Positions 57,732-64,000 of a stretch of DNA of 64,000 nucleotides are shown piece after piece (within the stretch, counting starts at the first letter, position 1; every line of letters begins with the position of its first letter). This stretch comes from Bacteroidales bacterium (lineage in GTDB: Bacteria > Bacteroidota > Bacteroidia > Bacteroidales > UBA932). The notes beneath the pieces are model-generated. The model did not search any database. It was not told the origin of the DNA and saw only the letters and a list, made by a program, of their open reading frames with translations. The stretch is from contig JAFZQO010000030.1 in the NCBI GenBank assembly GCA_017620335.1, positions 40,745 to 104,744 of the forward strand. The letters run 5' to 3'. The position numbers and the translations under genes are program-made.

Positions 57732-58145
57732 ATGACCCTCAAGGATTATCTCAACGGTGGAGACCGCTTCGCCGCAAACTCCGGAGCCAGGCTCACCGAC
57801 ATCGCTCCCGGCACCGCAACCGCCACCATGACCGTCACCTCCGCCCACCTCAACGCAGGCGGCGTCTGCCAGGGCGGCGCCATCTTCACCCTGGCCGACC
57901 TCGTCTTCGCCGCCCTGGTCAACCAGGGCGAAAACCTCACCTTCGCCATCAATTCGACCATCTATTATCACGTTTCCGCCCATGAGGGCGACGTGCTCCG
58001 CGCCGAAGGCCGCCTCGTCTGCGACCATAGGCGCATCCCCTCCGCCGAGGTAATCGTCACCAACCAGGACGGCGTCCACGTCGCCACCTTCACGGGCCAG
58101 GCTTACACCGGCCGCACCCCCCTCCCCCTCGACGGTCTGCAGTAG
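57732..58145 (+). CDS. PaaI-type hot-dog thioesterase
   Basis: A 137-residue single hot-dog protein of the PaaI/4HBT family. The signature LNAGGVCQGGAIFTLADLVFAALVNQ carries the catalytic Asp/Asn region (AD), and the beta sheet ends with FTGQAYTGRTPL. Members cleave acyl- or phenylacetyl-CoA. Stand-alone gene between divergent and downstream promoters; substrate unknown. Confidence 0.92.
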   Translation: MTLKDYLNGGDRFAANSGARLTDIAPGTATATMTVTSAHLNAGGVCQGGAIFTLADLVFAALVNQGENLTFAINSTIYYHVSAHEGDVLRAEGRLVCDHRRIPSAEVIVTNQDGVHVATFTGQAYTGRTPLPLDGLQ

Positions 58146-58154
58146 CTCCTGCTG

Positions 58155-58185
58155 TTTGACCAGTTAAAGAAAATCAGTATTTTTG
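58155..58185 (+). promoter_or_regulatory. housekeeping promoter before the ECF sigma operon
   Basis: TTTG at 58155-58158, a 19-base spacer and TATTTTTG at 58178-58185 match the consensus. Predicted start about 58192, with a leader of roughly 100 bases before the ATG at 58290. Within that leader, ATAGTT (58241-58246) and AACTAT (58254-58259) form a small inverted repeat followed by GTCTAAC (58263-58269), which might be a second, sigma-specific promoter. Confidence 0.7.
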
Positions 58186-58289
58186 TGTTGCGCAGATAAT
58201 CAAAGACTGAACGAACTGAATCCATTCCTGCAGATTTTTTATAGTTTTTCGCGAACTATGTTGTCTAACGGGTGAAGATTCGATTGAAA

Positions 58290-58769
58290 ATGGAGAACAA
58301 GGAACAAGAATTCACCCAACTGGTCCGGGAACATAAGAGCACCATCTACTCGGTGTGCTATATGTTCTCGAAGGACTCGGATGAGATTGACGACCTTTTC
58401 CAGGAGATATTGATCAGGCTCTGGAAGGGGTACGATTCTTTCCGCGCGGAATCCGATGTCCGGACCTGGATCTACCGTGTAGCGCTCAACTGCTGCCTCA
58501 ATGCCGACAAGAAACGCCGGCAAGGCGGGCAGCGTGTGCCGCTGAGCGTGGACATCGACCCGTTTGAGGATACAAATGACCGGGCACTACAAACCAAGCG
58601 TCTTTATGCCCGCATCAATCAGTTGGGCCTGGTGGACCGCGCTATCATCCTCCTGTGGCTCGAAGGCCTGAGCTATGAGGAAATCGGTGCCATCATGGGA
58701 ATCTCGGTGAAGAATGTTTCCTTCCAGTTGTATCGGATCAAGGAAGAACTTAAAAAGTCCCACATTTAA
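58290..58769 (+). CDS. ECF-family RNA polymerase sigma factor
   Basis: A 159-residue ECF sigma factor. Region 2 reads IDDLFQEILIRLWKGYDSFRAESDVRTWIYRVALNCCLN and region 4 LSYEEIGAIMGISVKNVSFQLYRIKEEL, a helix-turn-helix for the -35 box. An in-frame GTG at 58272 could add six residues; the ATG of MENKEQEF is preferred. The next gene, 11 bases on, encodes a membrane protein in the place where anti-sigma factors are usually found. Base composition is visibly lower in GC than most of the window. Confidence 0.94.
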   Translation: MENKEQEFTQLVREHKSTIYSVCYMFSKDSDEIDDLFQEILIRLWKGYDSFRAESDVRTWIYRVALNCCLNADKKRRQGGQRVPLSVDIDPFEDTNDRALQTKRLYARINQLGLVDRAIILLWLEGLSYEEIGAIMGISVKNVSFQLYRIKEELKKSHI

Positions 58770-58780
58770 TCACTCGTGCC

Positions 58781-59392
58781 ATGAACAAGGAAGAATTCGA
58801 TATCAATCAGGAACTGGAGCAGATGCGGCAGGACTATGCCGGTCTGAAGGAACGGTTCGACAAGCAGCAGATCATCAACGAGCAGCTGATGGAAAAGGCA
58901 TTCAAGTCCGACATCCGCTGGTTATCTTTTGATAAAAAGATCACCCCGGTCGCAGGGATAGCGTTGGTGCTCATCCTGATCTCTTTCTCTGTATGGAGAG
59001 GTCTCCCGTGGCGCATCACCATTCTTTTATCCGCCTACGGCCTGATTACGGTTCTGGCCGTGTCATGGGTCTATAAGAAACTATCCTTGGACACGCTGTT
59101 CGGAGAGGATATCCTGACGGCTACGAAGAAAGTCAGGCGGTTCAAACAGCAGTATCTGTGGCTGATTTTAGCCACTTGGGCAGGCCTGTTAGTGATATTG
59201 GGCGCTCTCTCTCCCATGATTTACCGTATATGGAGCCCCTCCGGCAAAGCAGCATCGGTATTCGTGATGCTGGCAGTAGCCGTCGTTATATGCGCTGTCG
59301 TCAACGTGTTTTCTTTCAGGCGCATGATGCAAGCCTGCGACAAGATTGTGGAGCGGCTGCAGTTGAAAGAAGATAACTCATCAAATGTTTAG
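58781..59392 (+). CDS. multi-pass membrane protein, candidate anti-sigma factor
   Basis: A 203-residue protein with an N-terminal cytoplasmic coiled coil (about 5-40) and four predicted membrane helices (GIALVLILISFSV, ITILLSAYGLITVLAVSW, LWLILATWAGLLVILGAL and FVMLAVAVVICAVVNVF). No zinc-finger or FecR domain is visible, so the anti-sigma role rests only on gene order. Not matched to a named family. Five bases separate it from the next gene. Confidence 0.8.
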   Translation: MNKEEFDINQELEQMRQDYAGLKERFDKQQIINEQLMEKAFKSDIRWLSFDKKITPVAGIALVLILISFSVWRGLPWRITILLSAYGLITVLAVSWVYKKLSLDTLFGEDILTATKKVRRFKQQYLWLILATWAGLLVILGALSPMIYRIWSPSGKAASVFVMLAVAVVICAVVNVFSFRRMMQACDKIVERLQLKEDNSSNV

Positions 59393-59397
59393 CTAAG

Positions 59398-59757
59398 ATG
59401 GAAGATTTTATCCTCAGAGAGATTGACCGCCTGGGTGAGATGCTGCTGATGATTGCCCGGAAGCTGGGCCTGCTGGACGGCGTCACGCCAGATTATTCAC
59501 TGGCCGACGTAAAAGATGAATTTGACAAGGCCAGCCTTCCGTTTGACCTTGATACGGTCCTGCAGCAGGAGAATCCTGTCTGGTATCTTGTGGAAACCGA
59601 GAAGATTTCGGACCACGGTCTGGAGACAATCATCGACATCCTCTTTCATTCAGACCTTGATGAAGACAAGAAGGAAGCGCTCCTGAATGATGCCCTCTCT
59701 TATTTGGATGGCAAAGGGTGCTTTTCCTTCAAGCTTCATTCATTGAGCAACGGTTAA
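59398..59757 (+). CDS. small helical protein of unknown function
   Basis: A 119-residue acidic, mainly helical soluble protein (opening MEDFILREIDRLGEMLLMIARKLGLLDG). No motif, signal peptide or cysteine cluster that I recognise. Its place between the putative anti-sigma protein and the transglutaminase-like gene, five bases after the former, suggests it belongs to the same regulatory module. Coding quality looks real: good codon periodicity and a clean stop. Confidence 0.75.
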   Translation: MEDFILREIDRLGEMLLMIARKLGLLDGVTPDYSLADVKDEFDKASLPFDLDTVLQQENPVWYLVETEKISDHGLETIIDILFHSDLDEDKKEALLNDALSYLDGKGCFSFKLHSLSNG

Positions 59758-59800
59758 ATTCATATTTCCAGGTCTTTTCATAGTTTTTAGTACGTATTTT

Positions 59801-60712
59801 ATGAAGAAGTTATTGAAGGTTATTTGGGGAATATTCGCTGTGATCGGAATACTCACCGTAGCGGGTTTGTTGATCTTACGCATCAGTAATTGTGAGATAG
59901 ACATCAACCCATCCTTTGAGAAGGGGTTTGACAAGTACTTGAAACTGCTCCGGAAGTCCGGACCGTACGTCAAGGACGCGGACACTTTTGAGATGAAGAT
60001 CATCCAGGATACGGCCAGGGCAAAGGATATCCGGGATTATTTCCATCTGGAGACCCTGTATGAAGCCGATGCGGACACATGGACCAAGGCGCTTGCTATC
60101 GGAAAGTTCGTGGCATCTAACATACCGCATGACAATCAGGCTGAATGGCCTGAGCACGTCAACGCCATCGGCCTGTGGGAATACACCAAGGATGTCGCCC
60201 CCGCATTCAACTGCCGCCTGCACAGCATCCTCACCTTCGAGCTGATGCTTGCCGCCGGACTGAACGCGCGGTACGTCACCTGCCTGCCTGAAGACGAGAA
60301 TGACAGTGACTGTCACGTGGTCAATGAAGTATGGCTGCCGGAGATGGGCAAATGGGCCATGATCGACACTGATTCCGGCGGGTATTATTACTCCGGCGGG
60401 AACGGCGTCCCGCTTTCCCTCAAAGAGATCAGGGACCGCTATATCTCCGGCGAGGAGATGATCCTGTATCCCCGGTTCAAGGCAAGCGGCAAGAACAATG
60501 TCGACCACCTCGCCTACATGGCCAAGAACACCTATTGGTTCAATTGCTGGGAGAACCTTTCCTACTATCAGGAAGACGCCAACGACAGGAAAAGGGCACA
60601 AGGACTGTCCGTCAGCCTTGTCCCCTCCGGTTTTGAGCCGTTCTATTATCAGGACAACAGCATCATAACTTCAGACGCCGACCTTTTCTGGGCTCCCCCG
60701 AAAGGCCGGTGA
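59801..60712 (+). CDS. membrane-anchored transglutaminase-like protein
   Basis: A 303-residue protein with an N-terminal membrane helix (about 7-27) and a transglutaminase-core domain. The Cys-His-Asp triad is seen as C138 (AFNCRLHS), H172 (DCHVVNEVW) and D189 (WAMIDTDSGG). Such domains act as proteases, amidases or crosslinkers outside the cytoplasm. A 43-base gap precedes it, containing ATAGTTTTT, a nonamer also present before the sigma gene. It probably is an effector or output of the sigma module. Confidence 0.85.
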   Translation: MKKLLKVIWGIFAVIGILTVAGLLILRISNCEIDINPSFEKGFDKYLKLLRKSGPYVKDADTFEMKIIQDTARAKDIRDYFHLETLYEADADTWTKALAIGKFVASNIPHDNQAEWPEHVNAIGLWEYTKDVAPAFNCRLHSILTFELMLAAGLNARYVTCLPEDENDSDCHVVNEVWLPEMGKWAMIDTDSGGYYYSGGNGVPLSLKEIRDRYISGEEMILYPRFKASGKNNVDHLAYMAKNTYWFNCWENLSYYQEDANDRKRAQGLSVSLVPSGFEPFYYQDNSIITSDADLFWAPPKGR

Positions 60713-60737
60713 TCCCAGTATTGTATCTGTCTGGATA

Positions 60738-62069
60738 CTATCGGAACAGCATGTTCACTCCGAAGGCTATGCTTTCGGTGAAGTTGCGAATGGGAATGTG
60801 CCTGGAGTTGCTGTACAGGGATGCGCGCTCCATTCCGATAAAGAAGCTGAAATACTTCTCCGGGATGACCTCCGCATAGAATCCTAGCCTGTTGGCCGGC
60901 CCGAGGAAGGTCCAGTTGACGCCCAGGTTCAGCCATCCCAGCGGAGAGACGCCGCCGGCAAGCATCAGGTTGGAGTGGTTCACCGAATGATAGTACAGAA
61001 GACCGGCGCTCACCTTGTCCTGCAGCAAGTGCGCGGTGGCGCCTGCATGTATGCTGGTCGGAAGGCCATACAGGAAAGACTCCCCTTCCGACGAATCAAG
61101 CTGCGTGAACTCCTTCAGGTCAGCGGCCACCTTCTCAAACCCGGACTTGATGTCTCCGGAGAGATCCCCTAAGCCCGAGAACTCGAACTGGTGGTCGAGC
61201 GAAAGCGACGAAACCATGCGGTCATACCGGATTCCGCCCAGATCGCAGACGGAAGCCGAGAATTCTATTCCGCTCAAATTCCAGGGGCCATCCATCGGGA
61301 GCCAGTACGAAACTCCGAGATCGACTGCCGCCCCGAAATTATGAAGGCCGGGGCGTGCGATGGAAACGCCGTTGACGGAATCATATCCTACGCCCGAGAG
61401 CGCACCTGTACCGTGAACCACGGCAGAAACCTGGTCCGACCCGAACTGCACCCCTACCCTGTCCATATCGAAACGTCCTGCTGCCAGGCCTATGAGCAAT
61501 TTGACCCGGACACCGGCGCGGAGCCCCTCCGCAATCCGGCTCAGGTCTTGGCTGTAGCCCGCCGCCAGGGCGGCATAGCCGGCCAGGGAGGCGGATCCGC
61601 CCGCGGAGATGCCCTGGGCGGCGCTGCTGCCGGCCTTGAGGTAGCGCAGCAGGTCACCGGATACCGTGTAGCTGCCTTTCTCGACCAGCGACAGGCTTAG
61701 CGTGGCATATCCGTCATCTCCCATCTGCATTCCGAATCCGAACAGGTCGCTCTCCACCCGTTTCTGCAGATACGGGTCGCGTTTCGGCAGCTCAGAAAGG
61801 AACTGGTCGGCCGGAACGGCGTCGTTGAGGAAGAGATGGTTGACATCCCCTTCCGGGAAAATGAAATTCTTAAGTCCGACATTGCCGGCCATGTCGACGC
61901 TGAAGCTACCGACACCGGGCAGAGTGGCATAATCGGCTTTCGGGGCGAAGGCGGGATTGAGCTTGCTCCGGAGCAATGAATTCTCAAACAGGTAACTGCC
62001 ACGGGACTGGGCGGAGGCGATAACGCCCGACGCCAGCAGGACAAGGATCGTCAAAACAACTCTTTTCAT
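60738..62069 (-). CDS. DUF5723-family putative outer-membrane beta-barrel protein
   Basis: A 443-residue secreted protein with a signal peptide (about 1-21). It has the DUF5723 pattern: RGSYLFENSLLRSKLNPAFAPKADYATLPGVGSFSVDM near the start, alternating hydrophobic strands through the body, and a C-terminal strand ending in FGVNMLFR with a terminal aromatic/Arg pair typical of outer-membrane barrels. Function unknown. It follows the large lipoprotein gene by 12 bases, which suggests a barrel-lipoprotein pair. Confidence 0.85.
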   Translation of the reverse strand: MKRVVLTILVLLASGVIASAQSRGSYLFENSLLRSKLNPAFAPKADYATLPGVGSFSVDMAGNVGLKNFIFPEGDVNHLFLNDAVPADQFLSELPKRDPYLQKRVESDLFGFGMQMGDDGYATLSLSLVEKGSYTVSGDLLRYLKAGSSAAQGISAGGSASLAGYAALAAGYSQDLSRIAEGLRAGVRVKLLIGLAAGRFDMDRVGVQFGSDQVSAVVHGTGALSGVGYDSVNGVSIARPGLHNFGAAVDLGVSYWLPMDGPWNLSGIEFSASVCDLGGIRYDRMVSSLSLDHQFEFSGLGDLSGDIKSGFEKVAADLKEFTQLDSSEGESFLYGLPTSIHAGATAHLLQDKVSAGLLYYHSVNHSNLMLAGGVSPLGWLNLGVNWTFLGPANRLGFYAEVIPEKYFSFFIGMERASLYSNSRHIPIRNFTESIAFGVNMLFR

Positions 62070-62081
62070 GCCCGGGACAGA

Positions 62082-63821
62082 TTAAAGCGTGAGATGGATT
62101 CCTCCGTCAATGACGAAGTGGAGATTGGCCTGGATGGCGTCGTCTTCCTTTATCGGCCGGCTTTCGGGAACGCCGTCAGCCTCGAATGAAAGGATGGCAG
62201 ACTTGATCCTCGTGGGATCCGCTCCAGGAAGCTTGGCCAGACTGAGCGAGATGTCGCTGGCGGCATCCGCCGCAATGGTCTGATGGACCGTCTCCGTAAG
62301 TACGGTTCCGTCCTCATCGACCAAGACGAGGCTGAGGGAGAACTTCAAAGGGAAACCGTTCTCTATTTCGCCAGCCACATGGAAGGTGTTATTCCGGATC
62401 AGCGACCCCAGCTGGGATGACAATGCGAGCGTGTCGCTTACGGCCACTTTCGTGTCGGGGCCGAAGTAAAGCGGAATGATAAGCTTCGGAGAAATGGAAA
62501 CCCGGTAATTCTCTCCGAGGCGCAGGACGGCCGTCCGGTCGCTCCTTGTAGTCACATTGGTGGTGAGCAGCATATCGTCGGGAATCCTGGAAAGCAGGCT
62601 CGTGAAATCGAGAGCGATGGATTCCTCTCCCGGGTTCTGCGGAGGATTCTTGGATATGCGGAAACGCTTGGATGCGGAGGAACCTGGTGAGGCGACCGGG
62701 AACGCTACCGGTATGTTCTTGACCTCGGCATACTTGGCCTTGTTCTGCCGGGCCGCCATGTCAATCTTGGCGGAGAAAGGGATCGTTATGTTGCTCTCGA
62801 CGTCAAGCAGGATGGTGGGATCGATGACATCGAAGCGGATGGTCTCTTTCAGATTGTCCGACAGGCCGGCGGCGAGGTCGGCCAGCTGAAGGGTGACCTG
62901 GCTCCTGCCGGAATAGTCGAACGACCCTTCAATCTCCTTGCAGGCAATGTCACGCAAGGTCAAGGTCACGTGGAGCATGGCCTGCTTGGGTGCCGCAGAA
63001 TGGTGCTCACGGTCGGTCCGCGGCTCGGAAACCGCACAGATGCCGGTAAACTTCACGATTGAAGACAGGGCGAGGGTATGGTCGGCGGCGTTGAAGCTTT
63101 TCGGGTCCAGGACGAACTTGCTCAGCGACAGGGACGTCGTGGCCGAATAGCCGTTCCCGCTGTTCAGCGTGGGCCTGATCTTCATGACCCCGTCCGGATA
63201 GTCGGCACTGATGAAAAGGTTCCCCATGTCCAGGGAAAGCTCGGGAGTCACGGTGCCCCCGGTCAGAAGGCAGTCGGGGATGGAAACGGTGACCTCGATG
63301 CGGGATTTCTGGGTAAGGGTTATGGATTTCAGCGATGCGAGCTGCGCCGGAAGGCCTGAAATGTTGAAGTCCAGGACGCGCGTCAAGCCCTGCAAATCTA
63401 TCAGTGCGGGAATGGAAGCGCTCAGGTCGGCTTCACCATTGGCGTTGAAAGACGGCTTGTCAGGCTTGTTGAAAAGCGCAAAGTCATAGTTCATCGGAAA
63501 GTCGCAATACCTCTGGAAGGGAGCGGCCCCGTCTATGTTCTTAAGTTCATTGAAGGCGATGTTTACCGGGTTGACCTTGTACTGGATGGCGCAGGTCCCA
63601 TCCTCGAGCGGGACGAGGTAATCAGCCATATTTTCGCCCAGCAGGGATTTGATCGTCAGGGGACCTGTCTGCCCCAAAGGAATGGATATGTCTTCACCGA
63701 GCAGGGTGACATCCCCGTCGGTCCGGTCGAAATCGTAGGCGTGGTCGGTGCACGCCAGGGTCATTCCGGCAAAGACGATGAAAAGAAATACCCTGTGCAG
63801 GGTAAGGGGAATTATCTTCAT
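62082..63821 (-). CDS. large lipoprotein of unknown function
   Basis: A 579-residue lipoprotein (TLAC, Cys24) from the ATG at 63821. It is beta-rich, with repeated Ser/Thr strands and several segments of the form ITIPFSAKID, ISIPLGQTGPLTI and VSIPDCLLTGG that hint at repeated domains. No catalytic motif recognised. It precedes the DUF5723 barrel gene by 12 bases in one leftward unit, suggesting a surface complex. An upstream in-frame ATG at 63830 adds three residues. Confidence 0.8.
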   Translation of the reverse strand: MKIIPLTLHRVFLFIVFAGMTLACTDHAYDFDRTDGDVTLLGEDISIPLGQTGPLTIKSLLGENMADYLVPLEDGTCAIQYKVNPVNIAFNELKNIDGAAPFQRYCDFPMNYDFALFNKPDKPSFNANGEADLSASIPALIDLQGLTRVLDFNISGLPAQLASLKSITLTQKSRIEVTVSIPDCLLTGGTVTPELSLDMGNLFISADYPDGVMKIRPTLNSGNGYSATTSLSLSKFVLDPKSFNAADHTLALSSIVKFTGICAVSEPRTDREHHSAAPKQAMLHVTLTLRDIACKEIEGSFDYSGRSQVTLQLADLAAGLSDNLKETIRFDVIDPTILLDVESNITIPFSAKIDMAARQNKAKYAEVKNIPVAFPVASPGSSASKRFRISKNPPQNPGEESIALDFTSLLSRIPDDMLLTTNVTTRSDRTAVLRLGENYRVSISPKLIIPLYFGPDTKVAVSDTLALSSQLGSLIRNNTFHVAGEIENGFPLKFSLSLVLVDEDGTVLTETVHQTIAADAASDISLSLAKLPGADPTRIKSAILSFEADGVPESRPIKEDDAIQANLHFVIDGGIHLTL

Positions 63822-63836
63822 GGTCAACAAACAATT

Positions 63837-63855
63837 ACCGGCCTCTTCGGCCGGT
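63837..63855. other. hairpin in the 5' region of the large lipoprotein gene
   Basis: ACCGGCC (63837-63843) and GGCCGGT (63849-63855) form a perfect seven-base stem around a five-base loop, 15 bases before the ATG at 63821. It could act in the leader mRNA (leftward) or as a weak terminator for transcripts coming from the left. The region 63856-64000 holds no complete gene. Confidence 0.45.
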
Positions 63856-63963
63856 TTCAGTGGAGATGGGCGGACTCGTATCGAGACTGCATCCGGCCCT
63901 ACAGGACTCTAGAAAACGATGTTCTACGCTGAAGAAATGCAGGTATAGGTATTGGATATCACC

Positions 63964-63971
63964 TAAATTTG
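63964..63971 (+). promoter_or_regulatory. -7 element of a gene leaving the window
   Basis: TAAATTTG is a full match to TAnnTTTG; an ATG follows at 63993, 21 bases on, and only three bases of its second codon plus two more are inside the window. It may be the promoter of the next rightward gene. No -33 box is convincing. Confidence 0.35.
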
Positions 63972-64000
63972 TTACATTTTTGTAGTAGAATTATGGATAG

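Noticed and set aside
63856-64000. A gene at the right edge of the window
   Set aside because: Only a -7-like box and an ATG at 63993 are visible, with two full codons or fewer inside the window, so no coding call is made.

Overview
The window looks like a chromosomal segment of a high-GC member of the Bacteroidales, probably from an animal gut or rumen. The clues are Bacteroidetes-type promoters (TTTG, 19-20 bases, TAnnTTTG), almost no Shine-Dalgarno sites, a FimA/FimB-type fimbrial locus, a split glycine decarboxylase, a DUF5723 protein, a spirochaete/Bacteroides-style V-ATPase operon and a ~1,090-residue SecA with a SEC-C tail. No family can be fixed from the sequence alone; a Rikenellaceae- or UBA932-like lineage would fit. 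Genes are packed tightly, with many 1-4 base overlaps and several convergent pairs whose ends overlap. I found no tRNA, rRNA, CRISPR array, insertion sequence or prophage, and no gap above 300 bases lacks a gene.

Layout. 0-4 kb: recF, a DUF721 gene and pdxB leftward; a membrane TPR protein and yebC rightward from a divergent promoter. 4.1-15.4 kb: a sodium-energetics block, first a biotin-dependent sodium-pumping decarboxylase of methylmalonyl-CoA type (four genes), then a seven-gene V-type ATPase operon whose rotor subunit keeps the sodium-binding residues known from Enterococcus NtpK. 15.4-25 kb: a leftward envelope and signalling run, secA, bactofilin, LemA, DUF2207, an SGNH lipoprotein, and a translationally coupled pair of an NMT1-like periplasmic binding protein and a membrane sensor with a SpoIIE phosphatase. 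25.1-25.25 kb holds a cluster of short palindromic repeats.

25.3-36 kb is housekeeping: a short-chain dehydrogenase, an NlpC/P60-LysM hydrolase, a GT4 glycosyltransferase, obgE (nearly leaderless), a PAP2 phosphatase, the tgt-lptG-dut-murF run, a nucleoside-type MFS transporter and a zinc-ribbon protein. 36-42.7 kb is a surface locus: an SSB-like gene, an OmpA-like lipoprotein, a fimbrillin, a FimB/Mfa2-like anchor and a large Ig-like putative tip protein, closed by a hairpin terminator. 42.8-50.3 kb: acyl-ACP thioesterase and pfkA; then a coupled run of a membrane-anchored peptide deformylase, a divergent diacylglycerol-kinase-like protein, an M23 lipoprotein and TrmO; an esterase fused to an apparently dead nucleotidase domain; and a SEC-C protein.

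50.3-55.4 kb: the glycine cleavage operon gcvT-H-PA-PB behind an arginase-fold gene. 55.6-58.1 kb: a hypothetical gene, an RluA-type pseudouridine synthase, an orphan TonB plug-domain lipoprotein and a PaaI-type thioesterase. 58.2-60.7 kb: a lower-GC module of an ECF sigma factor, a multi-pass membrane protein (candidate anti-sigma), a small unknown protein and a membrane-anchored transglutaminase-like protein. 60.7-63.8 kb: a DUF5723 putative barrel paired with a large lipoprotein. The least explained systems are the binding-protein/phosphatase pair, the membrane deformylase operon, the esterase/pseudo-nucleotidase fusion and the sigma/transglutaminase module.
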